The notes under the pieces: model-generated
Seen by the model: only the letters and a program-made list of their open reading frames with translations
What the model was told of the DNA's origin: nothing
Databases searched by the model: none
Made by a program: the position numbers and the translations under genes
Source of the DNA: Rhodamnia argentea
Taxonomy: Eukaryota > Streptophyta > Magnoliopsida > Myrtales > Myrtaceae
Length of the DNA stretch: 64,000 bases
Assembly: GCF_020921035.1 (NCBI RefSeq)
Contig: NC_063159.1
Span: 9,774,501 to 9,838,500 of the forward strand
Direction: 5' to 3'
In this document: positions 1 through 11,961 of the stretch, piece after piece
How positions within the stretch are numbered: the stretch's first letter is position 1
How the letters are laid out: each line of letters begins with the position of its first letter

Positions 1-3000
1 ATGAGCGGAACGTGCCCCCAAGATAAGAAAGTGGATTCACGTAGGACAAGATTCTTCTCATAATTCCAAAGTACCCTCCATTATTTCCATCAGAAGAATC
101 ATCAGTTGGACTTGGTAGGTGCTGGGACAGGGAACCTCCTCTATTATGATTAGTGCCTCTTTCTAGTGGAACCACCATCAATGCTTGTCTACCAACCAGT
201 TGCAGCTCCAACAAAGATCTGTCCAAATCTACATTAACAACATAAAAGCTGCAATGTGAACTTATAAACAGCATTTTAGCTGGAAGAGGACGACATTTTA
301 TGGCAAGCACACTGCTGTAAGAGAAAATAAAACCCATGTAAATGAAATAAAAATTACAGGCTAAAAAATTGGCGACAAACCAAACAGGACATTTTAACAC
401 TAAAACTTTAGGACTGTGGACATGGATTAGAGACGGCATTGCAGGGAGGCACATGGAATGGAGACACTTCTATTACACTTGAATCCGATCTAATATTTCA
501 CAGGCGTTACCACCTTATGATATCCACACACAACGAAAGAAGTGTGTCATCATACCAATAACACTTGTGCTCTCCCTATTAAATAACAATACATGCACTG
601 CTAATGTCTACAGAAATATTAAGACAGTGCACATTAGCACATCCTTTTCAATGCTACTTACCTGACTGGAGGGTAAATCACAAATCTTGTCCCTTAAGTT
701 GAGTAACTAATGAATTCAAGAAGCAGATATTACAATGTCACGTTCAACATAGATATTTCAGATTTCTCTGAGTGCTTACATATCCCAAATGTCAGGTTCT
801 ATGATCCTACTATACCAAGTACATCTAGATATTCTTAAGTGTTCCAGAAGGCAGAAACAACAGATCCATCCCTTGACCTCAGGATAATGGCGCCACGATC
901 ATCTTGCTATCAACCGTTTCCATGAAGTAACATCCTAGCTGTTGTGTACACAACAGCACTAGGACAGCCATGTTCTTAAACTTAACATCATTCATCACCA
1001 TGCCACTACTGTTAAGCGGTCCCTCTGGATGGCAAATTACCCCACAAACGAAAAACCAGCACAGGCTGCCCAGACTGAGCCGAAAATTCAACTACCCTTC
1101 TTATCACCCCACACTTGAGAAATTAAAACACCCTGGCCAGATTGAAGTGAAAATTCAACTATCATTTCTTACCTAACTGCTTCAGTTTTCAGGTAAAATT
1201 GTTTCTAGCCAGATTCAAACTCATGTCTTAGCAAAATGTTCAGATTATCAAACTCAGGAAGACTTGTCCTCCTGGCCCTGTAACATGTCCCAATTCCCTT
1301 GATCAATTTCAGTCTTGGGTTGAGGAAACTCCATAATAGCTTTTCACTGATATTTTCTGTGGCCAAATGCTGAGTCATATCTATAGGATTTAACATGCTC
1401 CCGCCACCCTATCCTTATTGATTACCATTCTAGACAGAAACCTGTAAAAAATAAATTCCCAGGAAAACTAAGCTTACCCAATTAAATACTTGACTTGAAA
1501 GGTAAACCCAACATCAGTAACACTTTTAAGAGACATCATGTGCAGACTCGGCTACGTTTTGCTTACCACTTCTAAGACAAAGCAAGACTCGCGCTTCATA
1601 GATGAACCAAGACATACAAGCCAAACAAAGCCAAATCTAGATAAGTGAACGCACTAGAAATAGTTCCTTCATCACAAGAATGTAAGAAATGATGCTTCCA
1701 GATAAGCTAAAAGAATCGCTTAGCCAGAAAATAAAGTGATTGACTTGATGAATTAGCCAATCTGATTATCGAGGGGTTCAGAAAAGATCTGCATAATCAT
1801 ACCTTGATCAGTAAATACCTTTCGAGGATATGGAATGGCCAAATTGTAGGAGTTAATGTTACCATCTTGATTTTTGTCCACGTACTCTTTGACCACTCTC
1901 AAAGTGCTTGTCACAGAGAACTTGTGTTGAAGACTTATACTGTTGGGCAAGCGGATACTTAAATGGACATCCATTGATTGACTACCACTGGGACGTTTGC
2001 AAGTCGCATCAATGTCAACATCCTCCACAGAACGAGGCCTTTCCTGTGATGAAGTTACATTTGATTCGTTAGAGTTTGACTCTGGGAGTTCTGCAATCTC
2101 TGATGAGCATTTTGCAGCTTCCTCTGAGACAGAATTTCCCTTTCCAATGTGGGAAAACTTGCAATCATCTGAGTTGTTGCCAAGATCAGACGAGCTAGGA
2201 TCTCCTGATCCTTTAGCTGCCTCAGCCAAAGAAGATGATTTCTCATCATCAATTTTCTGCCATATCATGACGGATTGTGCATAGCATTAATATGAGGATC
2301 GTAATAAATAAACAAACAGGTATACAAAAGGCAACAGCGGAATATAATTTAAACCTCAGCAATGTCTTCACAGCATCTTTTTTCTTCAAGTATCTCAGAG
2401 GACACCAAAGGTATTGTATCAGATCCTTGATTGTGCTCGTCAGAAGAAGAATTAGCAGCTGTTCTTGAAGAACTACCTTGCTCTATTGAAGCCGCACTTG
2501 ATGCATGAGAACCAGATTGTTCAGATTTTCTAGCAGCGAGTGCTGCAGTAAAAACACTAGCGGCTGTTTCCTACAATAGCCAGCAGTAATTATTATTTCA
2601 TCTAGGCAGTCGAAGTTAATTAATCCAGCCTCACATGGAACAAAAACAAGGATCACAAATTGAATATATGAGTGCACTTGCACATGCATATGTCATGATC
2701 AGGAAATTCAATCTTTACCATCCAAAAAACTTCTGCTAAGAGTTTACCAGGAATGATTGACCTATTAATTTGCACATCAAGACATCCTTTTCCACCTTGA
2801 TAGAAAACTAGTACCCCTCAAGAGAGTGAAAATCTAGAGATGAAGTCAGGATGCAGCTAATAATGATCTAAAGGTGGTCTAATGCCAGTTTTGAAGAGAT
2901 AGTCAATACTGGCAAAGAACTTAACTGTTAGTGGGTAACATAAATACCTTTCATTGACTAATATATGGCTTCCTTTATGATTGTCTCTTTAATTGTGAAT

Positions 3001-6000
3001 GTTAGATATGATTCTCATAGACCAGGTACTGGAGAACTACATACAAACTAGATGTATCCATAAATCAGGACAAGTGAAAAAAGAACGCACCCAAGTAATT
3101 TGACATTTTTCTGTTCCACCCCTATTAATACGTTATCCAAGAGATCAATGATACAGTACAACATGCGGATGAAAAAGGTCAACGATTGTTTCTGGCCCAT
3201 TAATAGTTTTCATTAAAACACATTTTAAAGATGGCTAAAAGTTCATTGTAGGTTTCAAAGCCAAAGCTCCTGAACATTGCGCCTGAGTTTGTTGCATCAT
3301 GATGAAGAATGGATTTACCGCACATGATTCAAAAGGAAACAGTTGAAACGATTGCTGAAAGATTTCATGAACTTCCTATGACTGTAATAGGGCATGCAAA
3401 GTTACAATCTCATTCCAAAATAACCTGGAACGGGCTTTGTTCATGGGCATCGTCCAAACAGAAAGATAACTAGATATGGAATCAAGAGGGCAACTTATGC
3501 GATAAGAAAACTCCTTAGACAAGTCTAATCTCCTCTAATTTTCGCGAAGATATCATGAAGTCAGGATTTTTAAGTCTTTGATATCTCACATGTGGATCAG
3601 CTCAAATAAAGACCCAACAAGGGCCTATTTTGGGAATTATTAGGCCAAGAAATTGGCCCAGGCCAAGCTGGGCCCCACACTAAGCATGAGGGCATTCTTC
3701 AAACTGCCCATTACTGTAATGTATAGGACAAATTGTTGTTTTCATCCAAGGACCCCTTGGTTTTCAATTCAGTGTTATTAGTGTTTCAACACCACATATT
3801 TGAGAACATAGTCCATACATCCAACTTCCATTAGAGTTTCCAACCAGCTTATATGACAAGGCATCCTTTGAGCCTGCCACACAAGAAAATTCTGTTAAAA
3901 GCGCTTATGGAAGTGGAATGAATGAACTACTTTTTCCAATACCACTCAGTTCAATGACAAATACCGTCAATCTGAAAAAATGCAGCGTCGCCGGATGCAA
4001 CACTCAAAAGACAGGAGTATCTAGACAGCTTATTCTTATTATGTATGGTATATTTTATCAATCAGGTCTGGGTGAGTTAGGACAAGCTGAGCCCCAAAGG
4101 AGAGCTCGAGATTGCCCATTGAAATTTGTTCTGGATGGACAGAAAAATTTTCCCAACGTAACCAAAAGATGGAGAGGCCTTCCAACCTATAAGTATGCCT
4201 TAGTGTTCTCGACATCTCATTCAATTCAAGTGAATACATACTGATAAAGAGTGTAAGATAATCTCGATATTCTGAATTGCACAAGTGCAAAATAGCGTAA
4301 TTGAAGCCCTCAGCTTTTGGAAAAAAAAAAAAAAAAAGTCCTCAGCTGAACTTTAGAAAATGCAAAAGAGAAAAAACAAATTTTATAAGCAAGACTGTCC
4401 ATGAAGAAAGATTATGGAAACACTAGCTAGGCTTAAAACCAAAGAGCACTATAAAGGACCACTACTTAGCCAAACCAACTCAATTTTCAAATGTTGGAGG
4501 GACTGAGAGTAAGAAGCGATCCTATGAAACAATAAGCTCATGTAGCTCCGAAAATGCCACCCTCATTTTCATTTTGACCTAAATAGTGTTCTTCTATAAA
4601 CTATGGAAAACAACACTAGGCAATAAGTTCTTTAAAGAGCACCATACTTTTGAAGGATTATACTAAAAGGGTAACTAAAGCAGCAATCAATCATCAAAGA
4701 GAGTCTTCACCATAGTAAGAAGGACCGCAGTGGCGTACCTGAACATGTAGACTCAACCATGCCTTCTCAAGACCTAATGCTAGATCTTCAGCACCGATAA
4801 ATCCCTCTAAACATACAAGAGTAACAAATATCACACGAAAGAATTTCATCAGATAATGCAATTGATACTGGAGAAAAAGATCAGATATAACATACCGTTT
4901 TCCCAAAGTTTCACGCCATTATACCCAATGGCTGTAATACAAGGAACAGATCCCTGGGGGTCTGCACAGTTTGATGTAAGGATAGGGTTTTTGCTTAAAT
5001 AAATGTATGCCACGGTGAAACATTATCTAGGGAGGGATTCAGACTTCTGCAGAAAATGGATAACACTGTGCACATGAACAAAAAACTTCAAACATGGCTA
5101 AAAACTTTGGCTAAAAACTTTTCCTCTGCTCATCGTTTGGAAAAAAGGTAAAACTATCTTTTAGAGGGAAAAAAGTGCAGAAAGTGATCAATACATCAAT
5201 TTGTAAAACCATAAGAACATAGCAGCCATAGTAAGCAAAAAAAAAGAAAACTAAAAACCCAAATAAATGGTTTCAATGGGAAGCATTCCAAGAAAAGGAT
5301 ACATATTTTTGAGAAGTTAGAGGCATCTGTGCTTCCTTCAAGGACATGAAGAAAAATGCAGTACTTGGACAGTGACTCCGACACCTGATTAAGCATCAAA
5401 GCACCAACAGTACAATGGGTTAGCCACAAAAAAATTTGAAAGAAAAAGTAGACTGATGGCATGAAAGGGGTTGAGACTACTTAGGGTGCATTCAGTTTGG
5501 CTTTGGAAATGGGCTTTGGGGAAATGCAAATAACGTTTGGTAAAAAATGCTTTGAAAAGCAACTTTGGGCTAACTAGTGTTTGGCCCAAAAAAAAAAAAA
5601 AAATTATTGCAGAGGGGTTTTGCTACAATATTTCTTTTTTAAATAAAAAAATAAAAAAAAAATGGAAAATCAAACCCTAGGGCTAAAGCCGTCGGTGGAG
5701 GCCGCCAGGGGTCAATCAGGTGCTGATTCCACATCTTCACCTGTCATTAGATGATAACACCCTTTGAGCAGTAAACTGTAGAACTTACATGGAAATCCCT
5801 CCAGGTAGTTTCTTCCATGCGTGCTGATTCCGCATCTTCACCTGTTATTGGATGAAAAGGTAGGGTCATGTAAACTTAACATCATGTGACTATTGCTGTT
5901 AGATTGACATAAGGTCTCCCCTGGACCAACTCTTGCTTTTGAACGAATTTTGAAGAAAGAATATAGCATTGACAAGAAAGAAATACTTTGTACTGATTAC

Positions 6001-6759
6001 AGGGTAAGGAAAAGGGAAAAGCATAGATATAAAATAAATGCAGTGTACACAATCAAGGGAAATTTTACAACGGAAGAGAAGAAAAGAAACTGGGTCCAGG
6101 ACAACAAGTCATGAGCACATCCATGAGCCAGTAATGTACACAAGAGTCAATCAACTGCTCCCTTTCCTTCAAAGCATAAGTTCAATGGATCTTCCTAGTT
6201 CAACTCCTAGATAAAACTAAACAGTACCCACATGCTTTTAATCTTATATCCACAGGATGCACCCCAACCTAGGATTACAAGCAATTGGCATTATAACGAC
6301 TTGAGGCAACAAGAAAACATTTAGTGAGATCCTAAATGCAAATCAACTGTCCTTATCCACAAATCAATTACAATCGAATAGCCTAGCTGGTGGCGAAAAA
6401 GGTCCTGGAATCTTCCCTCTACACAGATATTTGTGCAGCTTACGTACAGCTGCCAGCTAAAAGTCACGGAGACCGTGACATCGCTACATGAAGAATATAG
6501 CAGGAAGATAAAAAGGAAGAGACAGAGAATACAAGATGAGGAAATTGAAAGAGGGTCCAAATATGCAGTGGCAAGAATAAAAGAGTCTCAACACCTATCT
6601 CAGTTTTATTCATTGCTATTCACAGAGGCAATATGACCTCATTATCAAAGAGCGATTACCTGAAATGTAGACAACAAATAGCTTCCTCTGCACTTTGGCT
6701 TCAGAAATTGCTTCTAGTATTGATCCTTTATACGTAAGAGACAAGAGAGACTGCTCCAT
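1..6759 (-). CDS. PUX11: Plant UBX domain-containing protein 11-like (3' end outside window)
   Basis: Coding exons (minus): 6759-6660, 5841-5789, 5384-5303, 4961-4896, 4806-4739, 2570-2355, 2256-1803, 228-1 and on past the window edge. All junctions keep phase, giving about 422 residues so far. The ATG at 6759 opens MEQSLLSLTYKGS. Residues 1-123 form a thioredoxin-like/UAS-type domain (KLFVVYIS, SLSKYCIFLHV, GSVPCITAIGYNG, AEDLALGLEKAW). A Ser-rich linker follows, then a UBX domain from about residue 292 (VHLSIRLPN, YNLAIPYPRKVFTDQ) to about 370 (RQALMVVP). UBX proteins are adaptors of the AAA ATPase CDC48/p97. Two introns are large (4738-2571 and 1802-229), and intron 5302-4962 has U12-type signals. 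A 5' UTR intron is likely between about 7430 and 6760. Similarity to Arabidopsis PUX11 is from memory. Family call is firm; the end is missing. Confidence 0.9.
4962..5302 (-). other. U12-type (minor spliceosome) GT-AG intron in the PUX11-like gene
   Basis: The donor reads GTATCCTTTTC, matching the U12 consensus GTATCCTTT. Near the acceptor, TCCTTACAT resembles the U12 branch site TCCTTAACT and lies about 15 nt before the AG. There is no strong polypyrimidine tract. Splicing here joins ATA T to AC CCC, giving an unbroken IYPQGSVPC. Confidence 0.8.
5721..5757 (-). repeat. Partial duplicate of PUX11 exon 2 with its 3' splice site
   Basis: This short segment repeats, with two or three changes, the acceptor and first about 21 bases of the real exon at 5841-5789, about 100 bp downstream in the transcript. 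It carries a usable AG and opens with nearly the same codons (GEDVESA), but then meets a stop. It therefore looks like a decoy exon start. Confidence 0.6.
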
Positions 6760-8748
6760 CTACTTAGAACAGGTAAGAACACATAAATCTCAATTTGTCG
6801 AGCGTTAAAAGATACTTAGAACTCTAAACATACTCTTGCAGACATGTGTTAAGAAATTAAAAAAATTCTTGAATAGCTAAGAACTATATTTTGGGGAATG
6901 AAAGCTTGTCGAAAAGCAGGAGCATGCAACTTTATATTGAAGCTTGATATCAAAACCAGAAATCACCAACAGAATTAAAAAAGGATGTCTCCTTAACTTT
7001 TCAAATCAAGACACCGGCAATCAAACTACAATGAGACAGCAACATCCACGAAATCACAAGTAAAATTCACGGACACATGGACATAGGCATCGAATTATCA
7101 TATCGGAATCACAAGTAACTCAACCGGACAAGTGACAAACATCCATTTGAGTGCCCATCAATAGAAAACCCTAAAAAGGGAAAGTGGAAAAAAAAAAAAC
7201 CGAATTGATGACCAATGGAAGTTTATCAGAAGAATCCAGGGACGCAAAGAGAAGATTCCAGGCTGCGAAAGAGTCTATCAACCGAAATTCCATCTGGCCC
7301 AAAGAAGATCGAAACAAATACTGAGGAGTGAAATTAGCATCGGATTACCGAAGTGAAATTCAGCAGAGTTGAGGTCGACGCGCAGGAGCAGAGGAAGTCA
7401 GGTCAGGGGTGAGTTCTTACTTCTCTTCCTCTTGATGACGATGACGATGGTGACTTAGAGAGAGAAATTTGTCAAGGTGAGAGTCGGCGATGATCATTGT
7501 CCTTCGGTCGAAAGCGTGCCTTGCTTTTCTTAACTTTTTAGCTAAAAAATATCCAACCAAATTGCTTTCGACTCTTTCATTTTGGTTATCATGGTAAAGG
7601 CAATGTTACCCTGACGTCCGAGGAGTCGCCTTCCTCTATGAAAATGTAAGATTGATAGGTGATCACGATTTTAAATCAATTTGCATGAAATGAGTTCGCT
7701 AAATTTCATGATCGAATCCATGGTCTTGCAACACAACATTTTGTATTACCTTTCTATCATTTTGTTCACTAATTTTCTAGTTTTTCTGTCGCCATCTGAT
7801 TATGGATGCATAATATATATATATATATATATATATGTGCTATTTTCGTCTTCTTGGTATATTTGATTTAAAGGAGTTTTCTTTTAACCGTAAAAAAGAT
7901 TGAAAAGGGCAATTAATGTGGATAGAATTGAAGATGTCAAGAGTCTTTCACCTTTAACAAAACGATCGAATTGAATTATGACGATTAGTTAAAAATTAGT
8001 GAACATCTCACGGCATTTCAAGAATACGTTATTTTTACTTCTACAGCTATGGATTTGCATTTTTATCCAATATGCGAAACGGCATCTAGCATCTGTTGGC
8101 GAATGATTCAACAAAATTGTGAAAAAAAAAAATCATATGTAGATTACAACCTTTTTTTTTTTTTCCATAGCGGGGCCTTTTTCTTTTTTTAGAAAAAAAC
8201 TCAGCTTATTAGCGTCCTCTTCTCTTTTCAGGATTCATTCCATACTAATGAAATTTCACCCAGGTAACGAGAAGGTAAGCGGTATCATAGTTAGGCGTAT
8301 TTGAAGTCGCACTAAAAATTTAGGGAAATATTTCCTTTTTCTCGGTTGAAAAAGAAGATGAAGGTTGAACGAAAATGATCTAAACAATGGGTAGTGGAAG
8401 CAAGTATTTCATCCACAATTTTTATTTTATTTTTCTTTAAAAATGGAAAGAATTGAAGGCTAATGAACTTTTTTTTTTTTGTTTATTTATTATTGCCCCT
8501 CACTATTTCTCAAACCTAGCAAGTTAAATAAAAAAAAAACATTTAAGTAAATTTCCCTCCCATGTCATTTCCTTTCAATGCACACATTGAAACAGGAAGA
8601 CAACATCTTGATACTGTATTACCAAAGTAAAAAGGATGAAACTTGATGCCGTCTTCTTCTCCAAATCCCCACCTTTTAAACCCTAGGAAAGCTTCCCGGG
8701 GTTTTAAGGGACTTCTCTGCACATTCCCATTGGAGCATCAAACCAGAT
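6760..8748. other. Bidirectional intergenic region between PUX11-like and PPR genes
   Basis: This holds the putative 5' UTR and promoter of the minus-strand PUX11-like gene (about 6760-7500, with a likely UTR intron) and the promoter of the PPR gene (about 8500-8748). A short TA microsatellite lies at 7813-7836. Several poly-A/T runs occur at 8130-8165 and 8468-8481. No protein-coding gene was seen. Confidence 0.6.
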
Positions 8749-11700
8749 ATGCGCAGAAGAGGGCTCCAACACCTGCTTCGTCCGTCATCTCCCGTTGCTC
8801 TTTCGACTCTCGAGCCTGAGAAGAAGCTGGTCGCTTTCCCTCCTTCACGTGCACTACCCTCGTCCCGCTTTCGCCCCTTTACCTCTCTTGAATTCCCCAT
8901 ACAGTGCTTGCTTGGCTCCCACAATACCAGATTCTTCTCCACCTCATCGCCTGACGATCTCGAAGGTCTGATTCATCCGGACGACCCGGTTTTGGCCGGA
9001 GCTTCGCGGGTTGAGGCCTTTTCAGGTGCAGAGTTTGAGTTCCTGCGCGAATCATTGTCGGGTTCGGGGTATGGGGGAGAGTCCTCTGCGCACAATCTTG
9101 GTCAACATACCTGTGAAGACGATGCTGTTTTAGTTGCACATGCCGTTGAAAGTTGCAAGGATGGATTTGGTGACGAAACTCAGAAGCCTCTCAGGCAGTT
9201 TAGAGAGAAATTAAATCCATATCTGGTGATAAAGGTTTTGAAGATTGTCAAAAACCCCGAATTGGCTGTTAAGTTCTTTATGTGGGCGGGTAGACAAATT
9301 GGATACACTCATCCGGTGGTTGTGTATAATGCATTACTGGAAAGACTCGGTTGCAATGATAGTGAGAGAATACCCGACTCGTTTTGGAGAGATATAGGGG
9401 TCGAAGATATGGAAATCCTCGGAAAGTTGCTTAATGTTTTGATTCAAAGATGTTGTCGAAATGGATTGTGGAACTTAGCGCTGGAAGAATTAGGGAGGCT
9501 TAAGGACTTTGGGTACAGACCAACTCAATCGACGTATAACGCTTTGGTTCAAGTTTTTCTTAAAGCTGATAGGTTAGATACAGCTTATTTAGTTCACAGG
9601 GAAATGTCGGACTCAGGGTTTCGTATGGATGGCCATACCTTAGGTTGTTTTGCATATTCCCTCTGCAAGTCAGGGAAGTGGAGGGAAGCCCTCGTGTTGG
9701 TTGAGAATGAAGAATTCCTTCCTAACACTGTGCTTTACACAAAAATGATAGCTGGTTTATGTGAGGCTTCGCTTTTTGACGAAGCTATGGTGTTCTTGGA
9801 TAGGATGCGCTCTAGTTCTTGCGTTCCTAATGTTGTGACATACAATGTTTTGCTTTCTGGGTGTTTGAGGAAAAGACAGTTAGGCAGGTGCAAGAGGATT
9901 ATCAGTATGATGATTCCCGAGGGTTGTTATCCAGGTCACCAAATATTTGTTTCTCTCGTTCATGCCTTTTGTAATTCGAGGGACTACTCTTATGCATATA
10001 AGTTGTTGAAAAAAATGGTTAAATGTGGGTATCGTCCTGGTTATGTGGTCTACAACGTATTGCTTGGTGGATTATGTGGTAATGAGGAATTCCCTGGCTC
10101 AGATGTACTAGAATTAGCTGAGCATACTTATAATGAAATGCTGGATGCTGGGGTCGTATTGAACAAAGTAAATGTGGCTAACTTTACTCGTTGTCTATGT
10201 GGGGCTGGAAAATTTGAGAAAGCACATGGCATCATTCGCGAGATGATGAGTAAAGGATTTATACCTGATTGTAGCACATACTCCAAAGTGATCAGTTTCT
10301 TGTGCGATGCATCCAAGGTTGATAAAGCGTTTACACTGTTCGAAGAGATGAAGAGTAATGGTGTTGTTCCCGATGTCTATACATACACAATTCTGATTGA
10401 CAATTTTTGTAAGGCTGGACTGATTGAGCAGGCATGTCACTGGTTCGACGAGATGGTGAGAGATGGCTGTGCGCCTAATGTCGTGACTTACACCGCTCTC
10501 ATCCATGCTCATCTCAAGGCAAAGAAGCTTTCTCCTGCAAATCAACTCTTTGAGTCCATGTTATCTGAAGGTTGCCCTCCTAATGTGGTTACATATACTG
10601 CTTTAATTGATGGTCATTGTAAAGCTGGAGAAATTGAAAAGGCATGCCGAATATATTTGAAAATGAGGGGAAATCCAAGTCTCGCCGATATCAATATGTA
10701 TTTTAGAGTCAGTGAAAATGAATTGGCAGAACCAAATGTTTTCACTTATGGGGCTTTAATTGATGGATTATGCAAGGCTCACAAGGTCAGAGAAGCTCGT
10801 GAATTATTAGATGCCATGACAGTGGCAGGCTGTGAACCAAACCAAATTGTCTACGATGCTCTCATAGATGGATTCTGTAAGGTTGGAAAACTTGATGAAG
10901 CGCAAGAGGTTTTTGCTAAGATGTCGGAGTCTGGTTATAGTCCCAATGTGTATACATACAGTTCTTTGCTTGACAGATTGTTTAAGGATAAAAGGCTCGA
11001 TCTTGCTTTAAAAGTTTTAACCAAAATGCTAGAGAACTCTTGCGTTCCTAATGTCGTCACCTACACAGAGATGATTGATGGCCTATGTAAAGTGGGAAAG
11101 AATGATGAGGCATATAGACTTCTGGTGATGATGGAGGAAAAGGGTTGTCATCCTAACGTTGTGACATATACAGCAATTATAGATGGTAATGGTAAAGCGG
11201 GCAACATCAACAAATGCTTTGAGCTTTTTGAACAGATGCGTTCTAAGGGTTGTGCTCCAAATTTTGTGACTTATGGGGTTTTAATAAACCATTGTTGTGC
11301 TGCCGGCCTTCTTGATGATGCTTATAAACTTTTGGATGAGATGAAACTAACATATTGGCCTATGCATGTAGCTGGGTACCGTAAAGTCATTGAAGGTTTT
11401 AATCGTGACTTTATAGTTTCTCTTGGGCTTTTAGATGAAATGGGCGCTGGTAATTCGGTGCCTCTTGTTCCGGTCTACAATGTTTTGATAGATAATTTTG
11501 TCAAGGCTGGACGATTGGAGGTAGCTTTGGATCTACATGAAGAGATTAGATCATCTTTAATTAGTTTAGCCGGCTACAAAACAGTCTATGCTTCACTTAT
11601 TGAGAGTCTCTCTCTTGCCGGTAAGGTTGATAAGGCCTTTGAGCTGTATGCAGACTTGATAAAGCAGGGTGATATTCCAAAGTTAAGCACATTTATACAC

Positions 11701-11777
11701 CTCATAAGAGGCCTTGTCAAAGTCAATAAATGGGATGAAGTTCTGCAGCTTTCAGACAGTTTATGCCGGATGGTTTG

Positions 11778-11808
<31 letters not shown>

Positions 11809-11829
11809 ATGATGTTGCTTCAATTTTAG
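8749..11829 (+). CDS. P-class pentatricopeptide repeat protein, At1g06710-like, probably mitochondrial
   Basis: This is an uninterrupted reading frame of 1026 codons. The N-terminus (MRRRGLQHLLRPSSPVALS) is Arg/Ser-rich without acids, as in a mitochondrial presequence. From about residue 225 onward there are around twenty tandem 35-residue PPR motifs (for example NVVTYTALIDGHCKAGEIEKA, VYDALIDGFCKVGKLDEAQEV) and no E or DYW domain, so it is P-class. Such proteins bind organelle RNA and act in stability, splicing or translation. The order and content resemble Arabidopsis At1g06710 from memory; the RNA target is unknown. The last 18 residues come from a CT microsatellite (about 11779-11802) and are doubtful. 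A 57-bp intron 11773-11829 would instead join CRM to DMHGFC and end at 11961, but that is short for a plant intron. Confidence 0.9.
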
Positions 11830-11961
11830 GACATGCACGGTTTCTGTTCACTATTTATGCATAGTCCAGATAGTGAAGTGAACTTAGATATCTATCTGTT
11901 GCTTCATGAAATCCTATTATGTTATGGTGATGAAACTACCTTGTTGATGTTACTGGACTAA

